Assembly (NCBI RefSeq): GCF_029067145.1
Contig: NZ_JAIEFA010000069.1
Coordinates: 1 to 37,564 of the forward strand
Direction of reading: 5' to 3'
Length of the DNA: 37,564 bases
Origin: Helicobacter sp.
GTDB lineage: Bacteria > Campylobacterota > Campylobacteria > Campylobacterales > Helicobacteraceae
Below, one piece after another: positions 14,791 to 22,206 of the stretch; positions within the stretch are counted from its first letter, which is position 1, and the number at the start of each line of letters is the position of its first letter. Under the pieces are notes generated by a model that was given only the letters and a program-made list of their open reading frames with translations, was not told the origin of the DNA and made no database searches. A program made the position numbers and the translations under genes.

Positions 14791-15713
14791 TGCAAGAAAA
14801 ACAATATTACACAATGCTTACCAAAATCGGTATTGCAAAATTTATTGCTGCAAGGGCAAGTGGTAATGGAATCAATCTAAAAAGATTCAAGCTTAGCTCT
14901 CAAAGCATTTTACCTAATGAGAATATCACGACTTTAGAGGGAATCGTCTATGAGGCAAACATTAATTCCAAATATGTAGATGAGGAGAATGATTGCTATG
15001 TGAATTTAGAATGTGTCGTCCCAAGTAATATAGGAGGATTTGAGATTAATGCGATTGGAATTTATGATGAAGAGAATCATCTGATTGCGCTGGGTAATCT
15101 CCCACCCACCTATAAGCCAAGATTGGAACAAGGAAGTGCGAAAGAACTACTCATTAAAGTTGTAATGGAACTCAAAAATGCAAGTGAAGTGGTTTTAGAA
15201 CTCAATCCTAGCGTGGTTCTTGCCTCTAGGGATTTTGTAAATAAAATAAAGTTGGAATTGAATCTAAGAATTGATGCAGAAGTGGAGAGATTCACACAGG
15301 AGCTTAAAAAATACGCCCTCAAAAATGGTGATAGCACGCAGAACTTCCAAGTTGCTGACGCACAAGAGCCCAACGATGCCATTAATAAAAAGCAGCTAGA
15401 TGCTGTGCAGAAAAAGGCACAAGAACTAGATGCGGCATTAGAGCAGAAAATGCAAACAACGATTAAGCAGACCATAGAGACTTCTACGATTGCGGGAGCG
15501 ACTTTAACAACACAAAATAATGATGCACAAGCGGTAACAAGCCCCGTGAAAACGATTAATTTTTATAAGAGAACTGGTGGAACTTATTTTGGCAATCATT
15601 ACTATATTGGTTTAGGCTACGGAACACATCTTATAGCTCAAATTGCTGTCAATGGTGTTGTGGTTTATGAGGATAAAAGGTCTATCAGCTGCAACAATAA
15701 TAACGGAGGTTAA
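14790..15713 (+). CDS. Short tail fibre protein (P2 gpH-like N-terminus) with Cys-Asn-Gly tail
   Basis: The 307-aa protein starts like P2 gpH-type fibres (YYTMLTKIGIAKFIAARASG, then a region with GGFEINAIGIYDE), continues through a helical shaft with QVADAQEPNDAINKKQLDA, and ends after only about 80 more residues. The C-terminal domain is Tyr/Gly-rich (INFYKRTGGTYFGNHYYIG) and closes with SISCNNNNGG, where Cys301 is followed by four Asn. The GTG start has a GGAGG site. The final GGA GGT codons also serve as ribosome site for the next gene, so the terminal Gly pair may not be selected for protein function. This tail is a possible substrate for the radical SAM enzyme two genes downstream. Confidence 0.75.
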   Translation: MQEKQYYTMLTKIGIAKFIAARASGNGINLKRFKLSSQSILPNENITTLEGIVYEANINSKYVDEENDCYVNLECVVPSNIGGFEINAIGIYDEENHLIALGNLPPTYKPRLEQGSAKELLIKVVMELKNASEVVLELNPSVVLASRDFVNKIKLELNLRIDAEVERFTQELKKYALKNGDSTQNFQVADAQEPNDAINKKQLDAVQKKAQELDAALEQKMQTTIKQTIETSTIAGATLTTQNNDAQAVTSPVKTINFYKRTGGTYFGNHYYIGLGYGTHLIAQIAVNGVVVYEDKRSISCNNNNGG

Positions 15714-15714
15714 G

Positions 15715-16329
15715 ATGTATTACTCTTACGATAAAGAAGCAAAAGATTATATTCAAAGCACTTTAGAGAAAATCTCCTCCAAACTCCAAAACCTCAAAGG
15801 GAAGAGAGATAGAGAGAGTCTTAATAAAAAGGCACATTTGCAAGAGTGTTTAGAATGTCTTACCCGCTGCAATGCCGAGCAAGATAGCGATAAATACGAT
15901 TATTTTATTTATAAAATCTATACCCTAGAATGGGGAGGAGCTGGCGCACCAGAAACAGAATCTAGGAGACTTCCCAAAAACCAACCCAACCTACCAAAAC
16001 TCAAAGAAATTGCACAAACGACCTTCAAAGGAGATGTAGATGCAATGATTGAGGGGCACTCTCTTTATCAAAAGCGTATGGAGCAGTATGACGCTAATGG
16101 TGTGCCTTATGCCATCAGTGCAAGACAAGCAAAGCTTGCGCTCTTAGAGGCTGGATTATTGGAGAGGATTGAGGAAATTATACAAACGATGGATAAAGAA
16201 ACACAGATTTCTTGGGAATATGCAACCGAGTTTAGCCGCAATAATCCTTTACTTTTGGCATTAGCAGAATCTCTTAAGCTCTCCAAAGAAGCCATTGACA
16301 ATCTTTTTATAAAGGCAAAAACACTATGA
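15715..16329 (+). CDS. Tail-fibre chaperone-like protein with Cys-rich segment (204 aa)
   Basis: The ATG at 15715 follows GGAGGT, which lies in the last fibre codons. The C-terminal part (ISARQAKLALLEAGLLERIE, then ISWEYATEF and LSKEAIDNLF) matches the pattern of phage tail-fibre assembly or XkdW/DUF4376-like proteins that accompany fibre genes. The N-terminal half is different: charged, with Cys45, Cys48 and Cys52 in ECLECLTRC, possibly a metal or recognition site. It may act as chaperone or adaptor that brings the fibre to the radical SAM enzyme; that link is inferred. The stop overlaps the radical SAM start (ATGA). Confidence 0.65.
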   Translation: MYYSYDKEAKDYIQSTLEKISSKLQNLKGKRDRESLNKKAHLQECLECLTRCNAEQDSDKYDYFIYKIYTLEWGGAGAPETESRRLPKNQPNLPKLKEIAQTTFKGDVDAMIEGHSLYQKRMEQYDANGVPYAISARQAKLALLEAGLLERIEEIIQTMDKETQISWEYATEFSRNNPLLLALAESLKLSKEAIDNLFIKAKTL

Positions 16330-18092
16330 AGACACCTTATATTGCAAGAGAACTTGTTTTTGTTCCCAATGCGTTTTGCAACTTTGGTTGCAAATATTGC
16401 TATTTAGGACAACTCACCAACACAAAAGAAAACACACAGGATATGGACGAATCTTTTAAGAAAATTGCTGCAAGGCTAAAAGAGCAAGGCGTCCTCATTT
16501 CTAAAGTGATTTTACACGGAGCAGAGCTTACAAGTGCGCCCTTAGAAGATGTGCAAAAACTCCTTCAAGCCCTTTGGGATTACAAAGCAGAAAATTACAC
16601 TTGGATTAAGTCTTTTGCACCAAAGAACCTAGAGAATTTCATTCATTTAAAAACCAATCTTTATAACTTGGATTTGTTTTTTGAAACCTTTGTCAAATAC
16701 AAGGTTTTCATCAGTGGTTCTGTGGATTTACCTTTAAGATTACACGAAAAATACCGCACATTAAAAAATGGCAAAAGCACACTTCCAAAAACTTTACAAA
16801 TGTTAAGATTACTTGCAACCTATCCTTATGGAAAGAGCTTTAGTGCGACAATGACAGAGGAATCACTCAATGCAGAAGAGTTTATTGAAGATGTTTTAAA
16901 GATAGAAGAGCTTGGCTTTGATATGGCAAATGATTTTTACATTATGTTTGCTTACCAAAGCCAAAACGCAAGAGATTCTTTCACTATGGCAGGGGCACAA
17001 AAAATGCGAGACTTCTATCTCGCCCTAAGAGAAAGGCTAGCGGATACTAAATTTGCCCCTGCGGTAGAGCATTTATGGTTTAAAGAGTTTCTTGGGGGTT
17101 ATTGCACACAATGCACAAATTGTGGCAGGGAACAACTCCTAATCCAAAAAAATGGAGATTGCTATCTTTGTCATCGCTCACAGGCTTTGGAGTCTTTAAA
17201 ATGCGGAAATCTCTTTAAAGAATCTTTCAAGGAGATTGTTTTAAGGAATATTCACAATGTCCAAAGGCTAGAGAATCAACTCACACTACACCAAGATTGC
17301 TTGGAGTGCGAGTATTTTTATTTGTGCAATGCTTCGTGTGTGATTGAGAGAAAAGACACGGGACTTAGAAAAAGCTACACTTGTGCCTTGCAAAAAGAAA
17401 TCTATCAAAACAATCCACTAAGATTTCCTAAAAATACTTTTTTAGCCAATCAAGCAAGGGATATGTTTTTGCGAGAGAATCAGCTAACAAGATTCTATGA
17501 ATATCGTTTGCCAAATTTAGATAGAGAGTTTTTTAATCCTAAAAACAATCTTGCCCATTTGATTGCAAACGACCCAATCCTAAAAGCCTCACAAGACAAA
17601 GAGAATTTTGCACTGCTTGTCAATGGAGAAAGAATAGAAACAAGATTTCCACAAGAGGATTTGCAGACAATGCTCTTTTTAAGCCCTAAAGATTGTGTCA
17701 AGGTGCTTATTAAAAAGAGTGTTTTTGCAATTAACTGCAAAGAACCTTTTAGTCAAGATGCGAGGATTTTTCTCCTAAGGGCTACGGAGAGGGTTTATGG
17801 CGATGATAAACGCAATAAATGCGACCATATTGCATATTTGGGGTTGTTTCCTACCAAGCTAGAAACCGATGGAGAGGATTTAGGGGAATATTGGAGTTTT
17901 GAGATTTCGGATTTTTTGAGAGAAAATGCAAAGAATTACCAAAAAGACATTCCTAACTGCCTGCTGTTTTTAACTAAAGAAATGAGGGCTTATCACTATG
18001 ACAAGCAGCGCAAAAATGTGTTTTATCACCTACAAGCTTTTAATCTACCCTTTGCGCGTATTGAATTTCTATGGCAAGAGGAGACACAATGA
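16326..18092 (+). CDS. Radical SAM/SPASM peptide maturase in the tail-fibre locus
   Basis: The 588-aa protein carries the radical SAM cluster motif CNFGCKYC (Cys18, Cys22, Cys25), a downstream LHGAEL segment in the place of the GGE motif, and a SPASM-type set of cysteines: Cys260/263/266, Cys279/282, then Cys325-x2-Cys328-x5-Cys334-x3-Cys338 and Cys353. This pattern is known from enzymes that modify ribosomal peptides or proteins (sactipeptide, ranthipeptide and anaerobic sulfatase maturases). About 220 more residues follow, of unknown fold. It is translationally coupled to the fibre chaperone-like gene (ATGA) and to the holin-like gene downstream (ATGA). The likely target is a virion protein, most simply the fibre C-terminus, but this is inference. 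Host-type radical SAM metabolism enzymes lack this cysteine set. Confidence 0.85.
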   Translation: MKTPYIARELVFVPNAFCNFGCKYCYLGQLTNTKENTQDMDESFKKIAARLKEQGVLISKVILHGAELTSAPLEDVQKLLQALWDYKAENYTWIKSFAPKNLENFIHLKTNLYNLDLFFETFVKYKVFISGSVDLPLRLHEKYRTLKNGKSTLPKTLQMLRLLATYPYGKSFSATMTEESLNAEEFIEDVLKIEELGFDMANDFYIMFAYQSQNARDSFTMAGAQKMRDFYLALRERLADTKFAPAVEHLWFKEFLGGYCTQCTNCGREQLLIQKNGDCYLCHRSQALESLKCGNLFKESFKEIVLRNIHNVQRLENQLTLHQDCLECEYFYLCNASCVIERKDTGLRKSYTCALQKEIYQNNPLRFPKNTFLANQARDMFLRENQLTRFYEYRLPNLDREFFNPKNNLAHLIANDPILKASQDKENFALLVNGERIETRFPQEDLQTMLFLSPKDCVKVLIKKSVFAINCKEPFSQDARIFLLRATERVYGDDKRNKCDHIAYLGLFPTKLETDGEDLGEYWSFEISDFLRENAKNYQKDIPNCLLFLTKEMRAYHYDKQRKNVFYHLQAFNLPFARIEFLWQEETQ

Positions 18093-18571
18093 ATTTAGAG
18101 AGAGATTCTAATTTGTTTTTATTTCTTGGAAGTGGTTTTGTGGCTTGGTTTTATTCTAGCATTACTTATCTTGGAATCAAAGATGTGCAAGTCTATGCGC
18201 TATTGTTTATTTTTCTTGTCTCTATGGTTGCAGGATTCCTAAAAACCCTTGCTTTAAAAGAGGAAATCGGAGTTTTTGTCTGCACAGAATTGCTTTCTAA
18301 GACTTTAATGCTAAGCATTCCCTTCGTGTTTGCACTAGAAGCAAAAATCCTAGAGGCTTTTAAATTCTTTGTGGATTATTCCTTTGCCTTTTTAACGCTC
18401 GGGGAAATCCTAGCCATTATGATTAATATCCAAAGCATTAAGACACGAACTCCAATCAAAGAGCTAGACATTTACAACCTTGCGATTAAAAAAGTGCAAG
18501 GCTTTGTCTTGCGACACTTGCGGTTTGAGGGAAAACATAACGAAAAAGAGAGGGAGAAAGAGAATGAATAA
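18089..18571 (+). CDS. Holin-like membrane protein (phage holin family 4-like)
   Basis: The ATG at 18089 overlaps the TGA of the radical SAM gene. The 160-aa product has three or four hydrophobic helices in residues about 8-120, followed by a block with GEILAIMINIQSIKTRTPIK that recalls the toxin-secretion/phage holin family, and a highly charged Lys/Glu tail. Holins make the membrane lesion that times lysis. The endolysin is encoded 2.5 kb away, after sheath, tube and E, so the lysis genes are split. Confidence 0.65.
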   Translation: MNLERDSNLFLFLGSGFVAWFYSSITYLGIKDVQVYALLFIFLVSMVAGFLKTLALKEEIGVFVCTELLSKTLMLSIPFVFALEAKILEAFKFFVDYSFAFLTLGEILAIMINIQSIKTRTPIKELDIYNLAIKKVQGFVLRHLRFEGKHNEKEREKENE

Positions 18572-19013
18572 AGAACTAAGGACAATTTTAAGGCAAGGAA
18601 AAGATTTTGAGATTTTAGAGCCTTTTAGATTTTACTTTAGGGGCGATTGTGAAGCCTTGCGCAATATTCCTTCAAACTCTGAAATCTTGCAGCTAGACGA
18701 ATTTAAAGGTGAATTGTTTATTGAAGTGCCAAAGGGATTTAAAACAGACTTTGGGAGCGTCCCACAACTCTTTCAAAGCCTCCTTTCCCCTGTGGGAAAA
18801 CCCACAAAGGCTTATGTACTGCACGATTATCTTTGCGAGCTTGCACAAGAGGGGCATTTAAAAAGAAAGGTTGCTGATGATGTGTTTTTGTCGGCTTTAA
18901 GGATTTTAGGCATAGGCAAGATTCAAAGAGTAGTGATTTATGCAAGTGTGCGATTCTATGCTCTATGCTTCAAACCAATTTTAAATTTAATTAAAAGGAG
19001 AAACAATGGCTAG
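18564..19013 (+). CDS. DUF1353 family phage protein (149 aa)
   Basis: The ATG at 18564 overlaps the holin gene end by 8 bases, with an AGGGAGAAAG site before it. The product has the DUF1353 signature: VPKGFKTDFGSVPQLFQSLL (about residues 56-75), then AYVLHDYLCE (83-92), a late VADDVFLSALR segment and a hydrophobic end. Function is unknown in the literature I recall; the conserved Asp/His residues suggest a hydrolase or a metal site. It overlaps the sheath gene start by 8 bases. Confidence 0.8.
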   Translation: MNKELRTILRQGKDFEILEPFRFYFRGDCEALRNIPSNSEILQLDEFKGELFIEVPKGFKTDFGSVPQLFQSLLSPVGKPTKAYVLHDYLCELAQEGHLKRKVADDVFLSALRILGIGKIQRVVIYASVRFYALCFKPILNLIKRRNNG

Positions 19014-20196
19014 CGTTTTTGGTGTCAATACCACACGTTCCTCTAGTGCAGCACGTCCGATTCAGATTGCTTCTACTACTCCCATTGGTGCAGCAGTAAG
19101 CATTGCATTGGATTTACAGAGTGATGCAGAACTCATTGCGAGTTTTGAGGCAGAACCTCTGCGGTTTTATGGAAGTGCGGAGGAAGCGTTAAAGGAATTT
19201 TCTAAGTATGAGGGAACAATTCATCGGGTGCTAGATGGCATTAACGACCAAAATTCCAAATGCCCTTTGATTCTTAGCTTTGTTGTCATTACTCTAGGAG
19301 AGGCACAAGAAAGCCCCGAGAGTTTCTATGGAGAAGCGGGGATTAAAACAAGAATCTTAGAGGCAATCGGGAGATTCCGCAAGGCTTATGCGCTCTTTGG
19401 TTACAAGCCAAACTTAATCATTGCGCCTTACTTTAGCCACGATTTAGATGTGAGCACAGAAATGCAAAGTGTCGCGGAGAGATTGAGTGCGCACGCTATT
19501 ATTGATTTAAACTGCGAGAGTGAGGCAGAGGCTACCACAAAGGTTGCTTCCTATGGAAGTGAGCGTGTGTTGCTCTGCGACCCTTATGTCAAGGTGTGGG
19601 ATACACTAAAAAATGCAGAATCCTTTGAGCCAATGAGCGCAAGAATTGCAGGGCTGATTGCCTATGTAGATGGAGAGGAGGAGTATGGATTCTCTAACTC
19701 ACATTCCAATCGTGTGCTAAATGGAATCTCTGGCACAAAACGCATTGTGGAGTTTGAAGCAGGAGAGGAATGCGAAGCCGATAGAATCAGAAATAAAAAT
19801 ATCACGACCATTATTCGTTATCAAGGCTTTAGGACTTGGGGAAATCACACCACTTCTGTGGATTCCATTTGGCAAGATTTTACACGTGTGCGCGTGTTTG
19901 ATAGAATCGCAGAGGCTGCACTAGAGGGATTATTTTGGGCGATTGATAGGAGAGCCGATGAGCTAAAGGCAGCAAAAGATAGTGTAGAGCAAATGCTTTT
20001 AGCCCTTAAAGGCGCAAAAGTCTTGGTAGATTATGAAGTCTCTTGGAATGATGCACTCAACACCGCTGCTAATATCACCGCAGGCAAATTTTATTTAGAT
20101 GTGCAATTAATGAATACTCCTATTGTAAAGCGTTTAGAGATTAATTTCAATTACACCGATAAATATGCCGATACACTAATTAAAATGATTTCTTAA
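19006..20196 (+). CDS. Contractile tail sheath protein (P2 gpFI-like)
   Basis: The 396-aa protein matches P2-type sheath: FGVNTTRSSSAARPIQIAST at the start, a middle domain with RVLLCDPYVKVWDT and a C-terminal RYQGFRTWGNHTTS block (about residues 268-281) followed by FTRVRVFDRIAEAA. Sheath subunits contract to drive the tube through the envelope. A GGAGAAACA ribosome site precedes the ATG, and the tube gene follows after 11 bases. Confidence 0.92.
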   Translation: MASVFGVNTTRSSSAARPIQIASTTPIGAAVSIALDLQSDAELIASFEAEPLRFYGSAEEALKEFSKYEGTIHRVLDGINDQNSKCPLILSFVVITLGEAQESPESFYGEAGIKTRILEAIGRFRKAYALFGYKPNLIIAPYFSHDLDVSTEMQSVAERLSAHAIIDLNCESEAEATTKVASYGSERVLLCDPYVKVWDTLKNAESFEPMSARIAGLIAYVDGEEEYGFSNSHSNRVLNGISGTKRIVEFEAGEECEADRIRNKNITTIIRYQGFRTWGNHTTSVDSIWQDFTRVRVFDRIAEAALEGLFWAIDRRADELKAAKDSVEQMLLALKGAKVLVDYEVSWNDALNTAANITAGKFYLDVQLMNTPIVKRLEINFNYTDKYADTLIKMIS

Positions 20197-20207
20197 AAGG
20201 AGAGAAA

Positions 20208-20735
20208 ATGCTTAGTTTTTTAACAAATGGTGGAAAAGTCAGAGAAGCACAGGTGATTAACGCGGGACAAGTCTTTGTGGAGGGCATTGGATTTTTAGGT
20301 GTAACAGGAGAATGTGAAATTCCAGCCATTGAGTTTGAAACCTATGAACAAAATGGGGGATTTTATAAGAGCAATCTTAACACAGGGATTCTAAAACCCT
20401 TAACGCTTAAAACGAAATTCACGGAATATAACGAAGTTTTAATGGTTTCTATGGGCAACCAGTTTGACGATTTAAGTCGCTTTTATATCAAATGGAATGT
20501 CTCTAGCCCAAAAGGGCATTTTAGCCATACTGCGACTTTTAGGGGAAATATCACCAAAAACACTTATCCTAAAATCAAGTTTGGTGAGGCGGTAGAAGTA
20601 GAGTTGGAGCTACAAGCCTATTTTATGAAGCTTGAAAGCAATGGGATTCCAGAAGTGTTAGTGGATACGAGAAATCTAACCTGCGTCATTGGAGGCAGGG
20701 ATATTTGGCAAGAAATTCGCAGCAATGTAGTATAA
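20208..20735 (+). CDS. Tail tube protein (P2 gpFII-like)
   Basis: The 175-aa product fits the contractile tail tube family by length and by segments such as EFETYEQNGGFYKSNLNTGI near residue 43 and a C-terminal VEVELELQAYFMKLESNG. It forms the inner tube and follows the sheath gene, as in P2. The GGAGA ribosome site is clear. Confidence 0.9.
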   Translation: MLSFLTNGGKVREAQVINAGQVFVEGIGFLGVTGECEIPAIEFETYEQNGGFYKSNLNTGILKPLTLKTKFTEYNEVLMVSMGNQFDDLSRFYIKWNVSSPKGHFSHTATFRGNITKNTYPKIKFGEAVEVELELQAYFMKLESNGIPEVLVDTRNLTCVIGGRDIWQEIRSNVV

Positions 20736-20745
20736 GGAGAGAACA

Positions 20746-20982
20746 ATGAAAGAATTAAAGAATTTAAAATTAGTTTTAAAAGATTGTGGCAGAGCAGTAG
20801 AAATGCGTGTGCCTTTTGTGCGGGATATGCGCGCACTCTCTCATATTCAAAATGCGGGAGAAACAGAAATTGCGCTTATTGCAAATCTCACAGGAATCAC
20901 ACAAGAGGAATTAAATGATATGACATTAAGAGATTACACCATTTTACAAAAAGGATTGCAGAGTTTTTTAGCGGTAAGCTAA
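20746..20982 (+). CDS. Tail assembly chaperone E (P2 gpE-like)
   Basis: The 78-aa protein has the gpE pattern of an N-terminal beta strand pair, MRDMRALS-like helix start (VRDMRALSHIQNAGETEIAL, residues about 25-44), and LTGITQEELNDMTLRDY. These small proteins guide tape-measure folding and tube length. It lies between tube and lysis/tape-measure genes. A slippery T-TTT-TTA site close to its stop codon gives the E' fusion listed separately. Confidence 0.82.
   Translation: MKELKNLKLVLKDCGRAVEMRVPFVRDMRALSHIQNAGETEIALIANLTGITQEELNDMTLRDYTILQKGLQSFLAVS
20964..20970 (+). other. -1 ribosomal frameshift site (T TTT TTA)
   Basis: In the E reading frame the codons are AGT TTT TTA, so T-TTT-TTA forms a classic X-XXY-YYZ heptamer four codons before the TAA stop. 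A -1 slip moves ribosomes into a frame that stays open for 51 further codons. P2 uses T-TTT-TTG at the matching place. Confidence 0.75.
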
Positions 20983-21125
20983 TCACGAGGGATTCTTTTC
21001 TTGTGATTATTGCGAATCTAGGCGCAATCTTGCATTTTAGTTATAGGGATTGCTTAGAAATGGAGTATTTTGATTTTTTGGAATTAAACAAAATTGCAGA
21101 AAAAATGGCAAAGGAGAAAGAATGA
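20970..21125 (+). CDS. E' extension of the tail chaperone (reached by -1 frameshift)
   Basis: After the slip at 20964-20970 the -1 frame reads from AGC at 20970 through SGKLITRDSFLVI to a charged helical end with LEMEYFDFLELNKIAEKM and stops at TGA 21123-21125. That adds about 51 aa, giving an E-E' product of about 126 aa. It fills the otherwise empty stretch between the E stop and the endolysin start, and its end overlaps the endolysin ATG. P2 gpE+E' has the same organisation. There is no separate start with a good ribosome site, which supports frameshifting. Confidence 0.7.
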   Translation, partial: SGKLITRDSFLVIIANLGAILHFSYRDCLEMEYFDFLELNKIAEKMAKEKE

Positions 21126-21586
21126 AAAAACAAGAAGTGTTGGCGTTTATTGTGCCAATGACTGCAGAGTTTGAGGGATTTAGTGCAAGTGTGTATCAAT
21201 GCCCTGCGGGATTTGATACGATTGGATATGGGCGCAACATTGAGGCAAATCCTTTAAATGCAGAGGAGAGAGCAAAGCTAGTAAATGGCAAGGTTAGCAA
21301 AGAGGTAGCAAAAGAGTGGCTAGAGCAAGAATTAAGCTGCTGCTATGATAATTGTGATAAGGCGTTTTCTTGGTTTAAGGATTTAGATACCAAACGCGCA
21401 GGGGCGATTGTGGATATGGCTTACAATATGGGTTTGGGAACACTCAAGACTTTTAAAAACTCTTTGGGCTTTATGGAGCGCAAGGATTATAAGGGTGCGG
21501 CGGAGAATTTTAGAAAGTCGCGTTGGTATGCACAAGTGAAACGGCGCGGGGTTAGGATTACAGAGATTATTGAGCGGGGGGCTTAA
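21122..21586 (+). CDS. Endolysin, T4-type lysozyme (glycoside hydrolase 24)
   Basis: The 154-aa protein has the T4-like lysozyme active site: Glu18 in FEGF, then Cys27 nine residues on, then Thr33 in DTIGYG, matching the Glu-8aa-Asp/Cys-5aa-Thr pattern. The C-terminal half has the family AIVDMAYNMGLGTLKTF block. It cuts the glycan strands of murein. There is no signal peptide, so release depends on the holin. It overlaps the E' end and starts a lysis cassette with two spanin-like genes, inserted before the tape measure. Confidence 0.9.
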   Translation: MKKQEVLAFIVPMTAEFEGFSASVYQCPAGFDTIGYGRNIEANPLNAEERAKLVNGKVSKEVAKEWLEQELSCCYDNCDKAFSWFKDLDTKRAGAIVDMAYNMGLGTLKTFKNSLGFMERKDYKGAAENFRKSRWYAQVKRRGVRITEIIERGA

Positions 21587-21595
21587 GCAGAATCA

Positions 21596-21937
21596 ATGGA
21601 CACTTTACTAAAGCTCTTTGGCAGTAGTGAAGGTGGAATCTCTACCGCTTTGTATGGTGTGATTGTTTCACTATTTTTTGCGCTCGTTTTTGTGGGGTGG
21701 CTCTACAAGGGTGCGCTAGAAGAGATTGCAAACCTAGAAGTTAATTTGCAAATTGCACAAGGCAATACTGCAATCTTGCAAGAATCCCTACAAAAACAAA
21801 ATCAAGCCATAGAATCCCTAAAAGTGCAAAAGACACAAAAGGATACAAGCGCAGTGGATAAGATTGTGATTCAAGATTCTAGTTGTGAAGCGGAGCTAAG
21901 AGGGTATAAGGATTTGTTTAAGGAGTTGGGGAGATGA
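21596..21937 (+). CDS. Inner-membrane spanin-like protein (Rz-like)
   Basis: The 113-aa protein has one N-terminal membrane helix (about residues 18-40) followed by a coiled coil rich in Gln, Leu and Glu, the layout of i-spanins such as Rz. It would sit in the inner membrane with its coiled coil in the periplasm and fuse inner and outer membranes together with an o-spanin. It lies just after the endolysin and overlaps the following lipoprotein gene by 4 bases. No sequence motif is diagnostic; the call rests on topology and context. Confidence 0.6.
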   Translation: MDTLLKLFGSSEGGISTALYGVIVSLFFALVFVGWLYKGALEEIANLEVNLQIAQGNTAILQESLQKQNQAIESLKVQKTQKDTSAVDKIVIQDSSCEAELRGYKDLFKELGR

Positions 21938-22164
21938 AAAATTTTGTATTGGCTGTGCTTCTTGCTCTTTTTGCGTTAAGTTTCTCTGCTTGCGCAACCA
22001 AGCCTATTGTTAAAATCCAAACCCAAGAAGTGTTAATCCCTATTAAATGTAACTTAGAGTTACCACCAAAGCCACAAGAAAATGGAAGCTTTGAATCCCA
22101 CAAAGCCTTAGCAAAATACTATTTAGAAGTTGAGCAAATTGCAAAAGATTGCACAAAACAATAA
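21934..22164 (+). CDS. Outer-membrane spanin-like lipoprotein (Rz1-like)
   Basis: The 76-aa protein has a lipoprotein signal peptide ending LSFSAC (Cys20 would be lipidated), then a short proline-containing stretch (IPIKCNLELPPKP). A small lipoprotein placed right after a membrane-anchored coiled-coil protein and an endolysin is the usual o-spanin arrangement. The start overlaps the preceding stop (ATGA). It could also be a moron lipoprotein. Confidence 0.6.
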   Translation: MKNFVLAVLLALFALSFSACATKPIVKIQTQEVLIPIKCNLELPPKPQENGSFESHKALAKYYLEVEQIAKDCTKQ

Positions 22165-22206
22165 GGATTAAAGAGTGTTTAAAGAGGATTTAAAAGGCTT
22201 TTAAAA

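Noticed and set aside
15643..15714. An upstream in-frame start for the chaperone-like protein
   Set aside because: It lies inside the fibre gene; the ATG at 15715 has a GGAGGT site and matches the end of the fibre frame.
14790..16329. Diversity-generating retroelement at the tail fibre
   Set aside because: No reverse transcriptase, no Avd gene and no template/variable repeat pair is visible near the fibre end.
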